From positions 1-5,893 of the forward strand of contig CAKXBD010000038.1 of NCBI GenBank assembly GCA_934871445.1: 5,893 bases of DNA. The letters run 5' to 3'. The position numbers and the translations under genes are program-made. Each line of letters begins with the position of its first letter. Position 1 is the first letter of the stretch. This document shows positions 1 through 5,290 of this stretch, in pieces. Source of the DNA: an uncultured bacterium. Lineage in GTDB: Bacteria; Bacillota; Clostridia; Christensenellales; Borkfalkiaceae. The notes beneath the pieces are model-generated. The model had not been told where the DNA came from. It did no database searches and saw nothing but the letters and a program-made list of their open reading frames with translations.

Positions 1-755
1 TGGTTATAGGCACGGATGATCGTATGACCGGAAAAGCCCTCTTCCACGAGTCCGGTCACTTCGCTCATGCGTTCCTGCCGCAGAGCGGCACAGCGCATCG
101 TTTTTTTGGTAAAAATCTGCGTTACGAACATAGCGACGAGAGTGACGCCCAAAAAGATCAGAGTCAGTATCCAATGATAAACGAACATCATAGCAATCGA
201 ACCGACAATGAGACCTATTGCGGAAAACAATTTAAGCATACCCGTCTGTAAGGATTCCGAGACCTTGTCGAGGTCGTTAGTGGAATAACTCAATACCGAG
301 CCGACTCGATGATTATCGAAATAAGAAAGCGGCAGGCGATTAACTTTCTCGCTGATCTCCCTACGCAGACGCAGACAAAGCTGTTCTGCAAAAGTCGTCA
401 TCAAAAAGGATTGAAGGGTATAAAATCCCCAAGCTCCGAGATACATCAACAATAAAAGAAAGATTTGCGCACCGACGTTTCCCCAAGCCACGGCAAATAC
501 TGTACCCGCCTCGATACAGGCCCGAATACTGTCAAACAGAAGATCGATGATGACCGCGCTATAAGCGGGAGCCGCAATAGAGAGAGCCGTATAGAAAATG
601 ACCGAGAAAATCACGGCGGCGAGTTTTAACCGCTGATCCTTGACGGATTTCCACAATCGTTTGACGACGCGCCAAGGATGCGCGGCGACATCAATGGAAA
701 AGTCGTCGGAAAAGTTATCGGAATTTACTCGTTCCAATTCCTTGTTTTCTTCCAT
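1..755 (-). CDS. ABC exporter half-transporter, second subunit (N-terminal part only)
   Basis: The first 251 codons of a half-size ABC exporter; the frame stays open to the left edge, so the nucleotide-binding domain is outside the window. The visible part is the transmembrane domain. A hydrophilic N-terminus of about 40 residues is followed by membrane segments near residues 45-70, 88-115, 172-192 and 195-215. A typical exporter intracellular loop lies between them (LPLSYFDNHRVGSVLSY, about 142-158), and a second coupling-type stretch (VEEGFSGHTIIRAY) lies at 237-250. The ATG at 755 is 3 nt past the stop of the upstream exporter gene and has a strong AAAGGAGG ribosome site (773-766) inside that gene's last codons, so the two are translationally linked. 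It is inferred to be the partner of the 759-2495 product in a heterodimeric drug or lipid exporter of the YfiB/YfiC, BmrC/BmrD or TM287/288 kind. As that partner has a degenerate ATP site, this subunit should carry the intact catalytic Glu and His, which cannot be seen here. The substrate is unknown. Confidence 0.93.
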   Translation of the reverse strand, partial: MEENKELERVNSDNFSDDFSIDVAAHPWRVVKRLWKSVKDQRLKLAAVIFSVIFYTALSIAAPAYSAVIIDLLFDSIRACIEAGTVFAVAWGNVGAQIFLLLLMYLGAWGFYTLQSFLMTTFAEQLCLRLRREISEKVNRLPLSYFDNHRVGSVLSYSTNDLDKVSESLQTGMLKLFSAIGLIVGSIAMMFVYHWILTLIFLGVTLVAMFVTQIFTKKTMRCAALRQERMSEVTGLVEEGFSGHTIIRAYN

Positions 756-758
756 AAA

Positions 759-2495
759 TCAAGCGCCTCCTTTCATCTGAGATTTTGCGATAGCCGCATA
801 CACGGGGCAGTCCTTTATAAGAGAATCGTGCCGTCCCATTCCGACGATTCTCCCTTCCTCCAAAACGATAATATTGTCTGCATGGAGAATGGTATTGACG
901 CGCTGGGCAATAATCAATATAGCAGCGTCCTTAATTTCACTTACAAGGGCGCGCCGAAGCGCGGCGTCCGTCTTAAAGTCGAGAGCAGAAAAGCTGTCGT
1001 CAAAAATATATAAATCGGCCTTTTTAACGAGCGCTCGGGCGATGGAAAGCCTCTGCTTCTGTCCGCCGGAAAAATTTGTTCCGCCCTGCGCGACGCGGGA
1101 TTGAAGCCCGTCCGGCAATCGCTCGACAAAGCCCGCCTGAGCAATTTTCAAAGCGCGTTCCATATCTTCTTTGGTTGCGTTTTCATTTCCGTAGCGCAAA
1201 TTACTCTCTATCGTTCCCGAAAATAACCATGCTTTTTGAGGAACATAGGCTACCCTTTCTCGCAGTATGTGTTGAGGAATATTGCGAATATCGCAGCCCT
1301 CAAAGAATAAAGTCCCGTCCGTAATTTCGTGAAACCGCAAAAGTAGTTTAGCGATTGTAGACTTTCCGCTGCCCGTACTGCCGATGATCGCTGTCGTTTC
1401 TCCGCGGCGGCAGACAAAATTCAGATTTTCGAGCGTCGCCTCCTCGGCGTCGGCAAAGCGAAAACCTGTCTTTTCAAAGCGACAAATTTCCTCTGAAATC
1501 TTCGTTTCGGTAACTTCTCGCCCGTCGTCCGCAATCTGCGGGACATGCGTCAGAACCGCGTTGATACGCCCCAAACAGGTTCTTGCACGCGGCAGAAGAA
1601 TAATGACCATTTGCGCCATGATGAGATACCAAAGAATGAGCGTCGCATAACCGATCTGTTCGGTAAGTTTTCCGATTTCGATCTGACCCGTAGCGGTCGC
1701 CCCGACTGCAATTCTATTTCCACCCAGCCATAAAATAAGGACAATACATATATTTATGACGAGGAAAGCGAGACATTCCAGCCCTGCAAACAGACGATTT
1801 GCCTTGATCCCCGTATTGGCATAATGCGTGAAAGTGCGGTTCATGCGTTCTTCTTCATATTCCTCTTTATGAAAAGCCCTCACCACACGCACGCCGGTAA
1901 TATTTTCGCGTACTTCCACATTGATTCTGTCCAGATGTTCCTGCAATTTCCGAAAGATCAACGATGCTTTTTTCGTGACGAAGAGAGCGCAAATTACTAA
2001 CACGACCGATGCCCCCAATAAGAGAAGCCCCATTGTCCAATCGCTTAAAAACGCCATTACGATTCCCGCCACGCAAATTATCGGCACCGGCAAAATCATT
2101 TGAACGGAAAAAACAAACGCCTGTTGAACGATGTTCGTATCATTCAAAGCGCGCGTAATTAACGAACCCGTACCAAATTTTTCCATATCCTGCGCAGAAA
2201 ATTGTAATATCTTATCATACAGCGCGTTGCGTATATCCCTTCCGAGTTTCGCTGAAAGCCGTGCGCAAAGAAAACTGCCCACGAGCGTCCCTACGCCCGC
2301 AGCCAAAGCTACGCCAAGCATGAGCAAGCCGGTTCGGACTATCAATCCGTAATCGCGATTTCCCACGCCTACGTCTATCATTTTTCCGGTCAGTTTCGGA
2401 ATGAGCAGCGCCCCGATGACATCGACCGCTAAAACGAGAACAGTAAAAAAACAAAGCCGTTTATAAGGCTTCAAAAACTTCAAAAATACTCTCAT
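759..2495 (-). CDS. ABC exporter half-transporter, first subunit, with degenerate ATP site
   Basis: A complete 578-residue half-transporter, the usual length for one transmembrane domain plus one nucleotide-binding domain. Membrane segments lie near residues 15-35, 55-77, 130-150, 155-173, 240-258 and 278-300. The ATPase domain begins about 335. Walker A is GSTGSGKST (372-380), the Q-loop Gln is 420, the signature is FSGGQ (475-479), Walker B is LYIFDD (495-500) and the D-loop is SALD (503-506). The residue after the Walker B Asp is Asp500 instead of the catalytic Glu, and the switch His is Gln531 (IIAQRVNTI). This pair of changes is known from the degenerate subunit of heterodimeric exporters such as TM287. 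ATG 2495 has GAGG only 4 nt upstream, a short spacing, and an in-frame TGA lies 3 codons before it, so no longer start is possible. The gene sits between a MarR-type regulator and the partner subunit, which suggests inducible export of a toxic compound. The compound itself cannot be read from sequence. Confidence 0.96.
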   Translation of the reverse strand: MRVFLKFLKPYKRLCFFTVLVLAVDVIGALLIPKLTGKMIDVGVGNRDYGLIVRTGLLMLGVALAAGVGTLVGSFLCARLSAKLGRDIRNALYDKILQFSAQDMEKFGTGSLITRALNDTNIVQQAFVFSVQMILPVPIICVAGIVMAFLSDWTMGLLLLGASVVLVICALFVTKKASLIFRKLQEHLDRINVEVRENITGVRVVRAFHKEEYEEERMNRTFTHYANTGIKANRLFAGLECLAFLVINICIVLILWLGGNRIAVGATATGQIEIGKLTEQIGYATLILWYLIMAQMVIILLPRARTCLGRINAVLTHVPQIADDGREVTETKISEEICRFEKTGFRFADAEEATLENLNFVCRRGETTAIIGSTGSGKSTIAKLLLRFHEITDGTLFFEGCDIRNIPQHILRERVAYVPQKAWLFSGTIESNLRYGNENATKEDMERALKIAQAGFVERLPDGLQSRVAQGGTNFSGGQKQRLSIARALVKKADLYIFDDSFSALDFKTDAALRRALVSEIKDAAILIIAQRVNTILHADNIIVLEEGRIVGMGRHDSLIKDCPVYAAIAKSQMKGGA

Positions 2496-2531
2496 ATAAC
2501 CTCAACTATGCTGATAATTCTCCCTATTTCC

Positions 2532-2591
2532 TCACAAAAACCGTACTTCCAACACTTTCGGCTTTTCCAAACTCTTTAAGAGCCCCGAACA
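2532..2591 (-). pseudogene. Second half of the frame-broken small ORF (+1 frame)
   Basis: In the frame shifted +1 from the 2652-2593 ORF, the RNA reads CSGLLKSLEKPKVLEVRFL and ends in TGA (2534-2532), 36 nt before the exporter start. It has no start codon of its own. The frame is open upstream only back to a TAA near 2644. I recall short annotated clostridial proteins with almost this C-terminus, following a basic stretch like RREEYRKKLGRE, but this is memory and could not be checked here. If the recollection is right, the copy here is the same element broken by a 4-nt difference (TGAA at 2595-2592), or it is conserved as RNA rather than as peptide. The label pseudogene is provisional. Confidence 0.3.
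2536..2566 (-). terminator. Possible weak attenuator hairpin before the exporter genes
   Basis: AAAAGCCG (2566-2559) pairs with CGGTTTTT (2543-2536) around a 15-nt loop. There are three G-C pairs, one G-U and four A-U, and the U-run forms the 3' arm. The position, between regulator and exporter, suits transcription attenuation. The G-C part is short, the loop is large and no free U-tract follows the stem, so it would be a weak terminator at best. It could equally be part of a larger fold with the hairpin at 2609-2581. Confidence 0.25.
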
Positions 2592-2592
2592 T

Positions 2593-2652
2593 TCACTCGC
2601 GTCCGAGCTTTTTCCTATATTCCTCCCTGCGGCTTCGGTTTATATTCTTCAT
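2593..2652 (-). CDS. Possible leader peptide or first half of a frame-broken small ORF
   Basis: ATG at 2652, preceded by CGGGAA right after the MarR TAA, opens 19 codons reading MKNINRSRREEYRKKLGRE and then TGA (2595-2593). The peptide is very basic and charged, has no membrane segment and matches no domain I know. An ATG follows the TGA directly in the same frame and opens 22 more codons to a TAG at 2526-2524. The stretch that looks more protein-like, however, is in the +1 frame (2591-2532). Reading UGA with a +1 slip, or removing the four bases 2595-2592, would join the two halves into about 38-39 residues. It may be a leader peptide coupled to MarR translation, a decayed small gene, or chance. 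Confidence that it is translated is low. Confidence 0.3.
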   Translation of the reverse strand: MKNINRSRREEYRKKLGRE

Positions 2653-2658
2653 TTCCCG

Positions 2659-3132
2659 TTATCCCTTTCCGCCTCCGCCGATCGGATGAGCTTTCAGTTT
2701 TTGTTCAAACGCCAATTTTAGTTCATTGGCAAAACATTCATTCGCCTCAATAAAGGAATCGCCGTATTTTTTCAGTGTCTCCCGCATGGCTCTGTCCTCC
2801 GCCCGATAGACGGATTCAAGAAATGTTGCAGCATATTCCTTGCCCTTCTCCGTAAGACGTAGGCGCATTTCCTTTCGATTGTTTGGAATTGTTTCGAACT
2901 GCACATAACCTACTTTTTCGTATTTTTTGATAATGGTATTCAATGTCGTCTTCGGAATCAGCCATTGTTCACAAATTTGTCTTTGAGAAAGAGACGGTTC
3001 TCCGTCAAGCGAATAAAGCACACACAATTCCGATTCATTCATACCCATCGCTTTGGAAAAATGCGAATATATTTCGTCGATCCGTTCCGTGATAATCATA
3101 TACCGTCTGATTTTTTCTTTAATCGTTTCCAT
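2659..3132 (-). CDS. MarR-family transcriptional regulator
   Basis: A 157-residue protein of normal MarR length. MarR proteins are dimeric winged-helix DNA-binding proteins, often repressors released by small toxic ligands. An N-terminal dimerisation helix (about 1-30) is followed by the helix-turn-helix: SLSQRQICEQWLIPKTTLNTIIKKYEKVGYV corresponds to residues 47-77, with recognition helix about 60-72. The beta wing is at about 78-95 (ETIPNNRKEMRLRLTEKG), and the C-terminal helices at about 98-145 complete the dimer. The tail ends in a Gly-rich HPIGGGGKG, which is unlikely to be structured. ATG 3132 has an AAAGGGA site (3144-3138) 5 nt upstream. It is the first gene of the operon with the two exporter genes, and its promoter is covered by two matching pseudopalindromes, so autorepression of the whole operon is the natural inference. 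The inducing ligand is not evident. Confidence 0.93.
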   Translation of the reverse strand: METIKEKIRRYMIITERIDEIYSHFSKAMGMNESELCVLYSLDGEPSLSQRQICEQWLIPKTTLNTIIKKYEKVGYVQFETIPNNRKEMRLRLTEKGKEYAATFLESVYRAEDRAMRETLKKYGDSFIEANECFANELKLAFEQKLKAHPIGGGGKG

Positions 3133-3154
3133 GGCAGTCCCTTTCTATATATTT

Positions 3155-3172
3155 TAGTCCGAAACCGTATTA
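3155..3172. promoter_or_regulatory. Operator-like pseudopalindrome O2, over the transcription start
   Basis: Plus-strand TAGTCCGAAACCGTATTA is a weaker palindrome (4 of 6 arm positions) but a clear inverted copy of the site at 3178-3195, sharing TAGTnCGAAACnGnAnTA. It begins 1 nt downstream of the -10 box and covers the expected start point. The two sites are 23 bp apart centre to centre, a little over two helical turns, so two dimers could sit on nearly the same face of the DNA. Confidence 0.6.
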
Positions 3173-3173
3173 T

Positions 3174-3202
3174 ATTATAGTTCTGTTTCGTACTATTGTC
3201 AA
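3174..3202 (-). promoter_or_regulatory. Sigma-A-type promoter of the MarR-exporter operon
   Basis: On the minus strand TTGACA (3202-3197) and TATAAT (3179-3174) are both perfect consensus hexamers with the ideal 17-nt spacer. Transcription should start near 3168-3166, giving a leader of about 35 nt before the MarR ATG. A- and T-rich runs at 3203-3240, just upstream of the -35, could act as an UP element. A promoter this strong needs repression to be silent, in keeping with the operator-like sites that overlap it. Confidence 0.92.
3178..3195. promoter_or_regulatory. Operator-like pseudopalindrome O1, in the promoter spacer
   Basis: Plus-strand TAGTTCTGTTTCGTACTA has arms that match at 5 of 6 positions. 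Adding the next outer pair makes ATAGTtC...GtACTAT, 6 of 7, over 20 bp. It fills the spacer and touches the upstream end of the -10 box. Read on the minus strand it is TAGTaCGAAACaGaAcTA, which agrees with the plus-strand reading of the second site (3155-3172) at 14 of 18 positions. Size and position suit a MarR dimer site that blocks RNA polymerase. That the adjacent MarR protein is the binder is inferred. Confidence 0.65.
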
Positions 3203-3246
3203 GCAAAAAAACGGAAAAAGTGAAAAAATTTTTTTATAAAGCAATT

Positions 3247-3283
3247 AAAAAGAAGCCGCTGCGATTTATTGATCGCAGCGGCT
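3247..3283 (-). terminator. Intrinsic terminator of the sugar importer operon
   Basis: A perfect 12-bp stem (3283-3272 with 3265-3254; core GCCGCTGCGAT / ATCGCAGCGGC) closes a 6-nt loop. On the minus strand the U-rich run UUCUUUUU (3254-3247) follows the core stem. It lies 28 nt after the stop of the last permease gene and upstream of the promoter for the MarR operon, so it separates the two transcription units. Confidence 0.93.
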
Positions 3284-3310
3284 CCGTCAAATCGGTTTTT
3301 TCGTTAAAGA

Positions 3311-4219
3311 TTATCCTTTAACGCTTCCGATAATCATGCCCTTTTCAAAATGTTTTTGCAAGAAAGGATAGATAATAATTAAAGGTAAGCTGGCGATAAT
3401 GACGCCGGCCATACGGATACCGGGGGCATATACTTCCGACGACCCCGAACCGGAGGGAATTTTCAATCCCATATCGGAGACGCTCGACATCAACAAATCC
3501 CGAAGCACGAGTTGTAAGGGATATAAATCCTGTCGGGAAGTAGAGATAAACATACTTGCATTGGCCCAGGAATTCCACTGTGCCACGCCGTTGAAGAGGA
3601 TAATAACCACGATAAAGGAAGTTGTCAAAGGCACGACGATGCGGAAGAGAATACGAAGCGACCCGGCACCGTCCAATTCCGCCGCCTCAAAAATCGCGTC
3701 GGGAATCGCCTGAATCCCCGTTCTGAGCATGACGATGTTCATGGCATTGCAGCAGGTGGGAATAATCAGAGCCCAAGGCGTGTCGACCATGCCCAATTGA
3801 TTGACGACCATAAAGAAAGGAATCATACCGCCGTTAAAGAACATGGTAATTAAAATGATAATCATCAAGGGCCGTTTGAAGAGTACATTTTTTCTCGTGA
3901 GTGCATATGCAGCCATAATGCTCATAATGAGTCCCAAAGCCACCGAAGAAACGGTATAAATGACGGCATTGGCAATACTGCGCCACAGGTATTGATGCGT
4001 AAACAGATAGGTATAGGATTCAAAGGTGAACTTACCTGCAATGGGAAACAGCAGGAATCCCTCATAGGTACCGAACTTCATGGTTTCGCTGAGCGAACCC
4101 ATCAATACATGCCACATAGGCAAAACGCAGGCGAGCCCGGCCACGGCGAGAAAGAGATATAAAAGTACGGCAATCACGATATCCGACAGAGAATGTTTTC
4201 TCGATTTGTTTTTCTCCAT
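3311..4219 (-). CDS. Carbohydrate ABC importer permease, MalG/LplC/YtcP type
   Basis: A 302-residue inner-membrane permease of the CUT1 class, one of the two channel subunits for an oligosaccharide or sugar derivative. Membrane segments lie near residues 13-37, 78-105, 116-137, 146-165, 199-218 and 268-286. The cytoplasmic EAA loop that docks on the ATPase is seen at 178-198 (EAAELDGAGSLRILFRIVVPL). The C-terminus (FEKGMIIGSVKG) is typical of the LplC/YtcP branch. ATG 4219 has an AAGGAGG site (4234-4228) 8 nt upstream that overlaps the stop codon of the preceding permease gene, so the two are likely translationally coupled. It is the last gene of its operon, closed by the terminator at 3283-3247. 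The substrate cannot be fixed; relatives carry complex polysaccharide breakdown products. Confidence 0.94.
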   Translation of the reverse strand: MEKNKSRKHSLSDIVIAVLLYLFLAVAGLACVLPMWHVLMGSLSETMKFGTYEGFLLFPIAGKFTFESYTYLFTHQYLWRSIANAVIYTVSSVALGLIMSIMAAYALTRKNVLFKRPLMIIILITMFFNGGMIPFFMVVNQLGMVDTPWALIIPTCCNAMNIVMLRTGIQAIPDAIFEAAELDGAGSLRILFRIVVPLTTSFIVVIILFNGVAQWNSWANASMFISTSRQDLYPLQLVLRDLLMSSVSDMGLKIPSGSGSSEVYAPGIRMAGVIIASLPLIIIYPFLQKHFEKGMIIGSVKG

Positions 4220-4232
4220 TTTAAGTGCCTCC

Positions 4233-5228
4233 TTAAAAAATGCCGTTCGCCGTCAATTTATTGCTGACCCAGTTTGCCAAGAGAAGCAACAGAAAACTCA
4301 GAGCAGAATTGAACAGTCCGATTGCAGTAGTATAACTCCAAGCGCCGGTTCCCAAAGCGCCTTTTTCGTAAATGAATACGGAAATCGTATAAGCGACGTC
4401 CTCGTTTAATTCGTTTTTGAGTAGGTACAGCTTCTCAAATCCGACATTGAGCATTGTGCCGACCTTCATAATGAGTAGCATCATAATGGTAGGAAGAATG
4501 GAGGGCAGAGAAATATGCCAAAGTTTATTGAACCTGCCGGCCCCGTCAATTTCGGCTGCCTCGTATAAGCTGACGTCAATGCCGCCGAGAGCGGCGATAT
4601 AAATGATGCTGTTAAAGCCGATCGTTTGCCAAATATCGCTGATGACGATAATAGCGCGGAAGAAACGCGGGTCGTTTATGATGCCGATATTCTTTTTGAG
4701 GACGCCGAGGTTTCGGAACAATTCGGTAAAAACGCCCGTATTGGAGGTGAGCTGATTGATGATCGTACACGTGACCACGATGGAAATAAAGTACGGGAGA
4801 TAGACGAGCGTAAGGATCACTCTCCTGTACCAAGCCTTCTTTACCGAGTTGATCATCAATCCCAGGACAATAGGTGCGGGGAATACAAAAACGAGGCTTA
4901 AAAGTCCGTAAATCAGCGTATTATTGAAATACAGCCAAAAATTTTTATCGTTAAAAAAGCGAATAAAGTGTTCTAAGCCGTTGTTGTCCGCCCAAGGGCT
5001 TCCGAAGAATCCTTTTGCCATATCGAAATCCTGAAAAGCCATGATGAGCCCCACCATGGGGAAATAGCAAAACACGATAAAAAACGCGAGAGCGGGGAGT
5101 ACCAGTAAATAGATTACCCAATTCTTTTTAGCGTCCTTTTTGACCGCGCGGCAAGCTCTCTTGAATACGTTTTCTTTTACCGCAGTTGTATTTTGAACGA
5201 TTACCGTTCCTTCTTTTTCTTCGATCAT
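4233..5228 (-). CDS. Carbohydrate ABC importer permease, LplB/YteP type
   Basis: A 331-residue permease that pairs with the 3311-4219 product. A basic cytoplasmic N-terminus (about 1-36) precedes membrane segments near residues 37-60, 103-127, 137-158, 192-215, 244-262 and 300-320. The EAA loop is at 223-242 (EAAEIDGAGRFNKLWHISLP). GFEKLYLLKN and AYTISVFIYEKG (263-290) are characteristic of the LplB branch. I chose the ATG at 5228 because GGGAGG (5242-5237) sits 8 nt upstream. The frame is open 20 codons further to an ATG at 5288, 2 nt after the binding-protein stop. That ATG has no ribosome site, and the extra residues would be encoded by a perfect hairpin. The gap to the following permease is only 13 nt. 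No ATPase gene is next to it; in this branch a shared MsmX-type ATPase usually serves. Confidence 0.94.
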   Translation of the reverse strand: MIEEKEGTVIVQNTTAVKENVFKRACRAVKKDAKKNWVIYLLVLPALAFFIVFCYFPMVGLIMAFQDFDMAKGFFGSPWADNNGLEHFIRFFNDKNFWLYFNNTLIYGLLSLVFVFPAPIVLGLMINSVKKAWYRRVILTLVYLPYFISIVVTCTIINQLTSNTGVFTELFRNLGVLKKNIGIINDPRFFRAIIVISDIWQTIGFNSIIYIAALGGIDVSLYEAAEIDGAGRFNKLWHISLPSILPTIMMLLIMKVGTMLNVGFEKLYLLKNELNEDVAYTISVFIYEKGALGTGAWSYTTAIGLFNSALSFLLLLLANWVSNKLTANGIF

Positions 5229-5236
5229 CTCGAAAT

Positions 5237-5242
5237 CCTCCC
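5237..5242 (-). promoter_or_regulatory. Ribosome binding site that fixes the first permease start
   Basis: GGGAGG (5242-5237) with an 8-nt spacer to ATG 5228. It supports this start over the in-frame ATG at 5288, which has no purine-rich site ahead of it. The site is just 8 nt past the intercistronic hairpin, so it stays free when the hairpin forms. Confidence 0.8.
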
Positions 5243-5250
5243 GTCGATGA

Positions 5251-5280
5251 ATCGGCGACGCAAGATTTTGCGTCGCCGAT
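5251..5280 (-). promoter_or_regulatory. Intercistronic hairpin between binding-protein and permease genes
   Basis: A perfect 13-bp inverted repeat (ATCGGCGACGCAA, 5251-5263, with 5268-5280) around a 4-nt loop. It starts 10 nt after the stop of the solute-binding protein gene. No U-tract follows on the minus strand (the next bases are TCATCGACGG), so it is not an ordinary terminator. Stable hairpins after binding-protein genes are known to protect the upstream message from 3' exonucleases and so give more binding protein than permease. That role is inferred here. Confidence 0.8.
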
Positions 5281-5290
5281 CCTCGCATCG

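Larger units (their letters stand above)
2496..2658 (-). other. Inter-gene leader between MarR gene and exporter gene; structured and coding-like
   Basis: This 163-nt gap is too long and too organised for a tight operon spacer. It holds a 19-codon ORF that starts 6 nt after the MarR stop, a second coding-like stretch in another frame, and two possible hairpins in the minus-strand RNA. Hairpin A pairs 2609-2602 with 2589-2581 (8 pairs, one bulged G, 12-nt loop). It competes with a smaller CTCG/CGAG stem at 2607-2604 and 2599-2596. Hairpin B pairs 2566-2559 with 2543-2536 (8 pairs including one G-U, 15-nt loop) and ends in five U residues that form its 3' arm. I see no convincing separate promoter here, so the region should be transcribed as part of the MarR-exporter mRNA. 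A role as attenuator, leader peptide or RNA sensor is inference. Confidence 0.5.

Noticed and set aside
678..1013. Plus-strand open frame of 111 codons over the exporter ATPase region
   Set aside because: It lies opposite the conserved ATPase domain of the minus-strand exporter, has no ribosome site and no recognisable domain. The other plus-strand frames in the window are the same kind of shadow.
2593..2595. TGA read as selenocysteine or tryptophan inside the small ORF
   Set aside because: Reading through in the same frame gives MFGALKEFGKAESVGSTVFVRK, which is less protein-like than the +1 frame. No dedicated selenocysteine element was identified, and the long genes use TGA as a normal stop (exporter stop at 761-759).
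3222..3235. A7/T7 palindrome as a second terminator
   Set aside because: It is a pure A-T self-complementary run with no G-C stem or loop. It fits better as AT-rich DNA upstream of the -35 box.
3254..3301. Terminator at 3247-3283 working in both directions
   Set aside because: On the plus strand the T-run starts about 12 nt beyond the stem, too far for a normal intrinsic terminator, and no plus-strand gene ends there.
5229..5288. Upstream start at 5288 giving a 351-residue permease
   Set aside because: There is no ribosome site before 5288. The added 20 residues fall on the perfect hairpin and do not look like a permease N-terminus, whereas ATG 5228 has GGGAGG at 8 nt.
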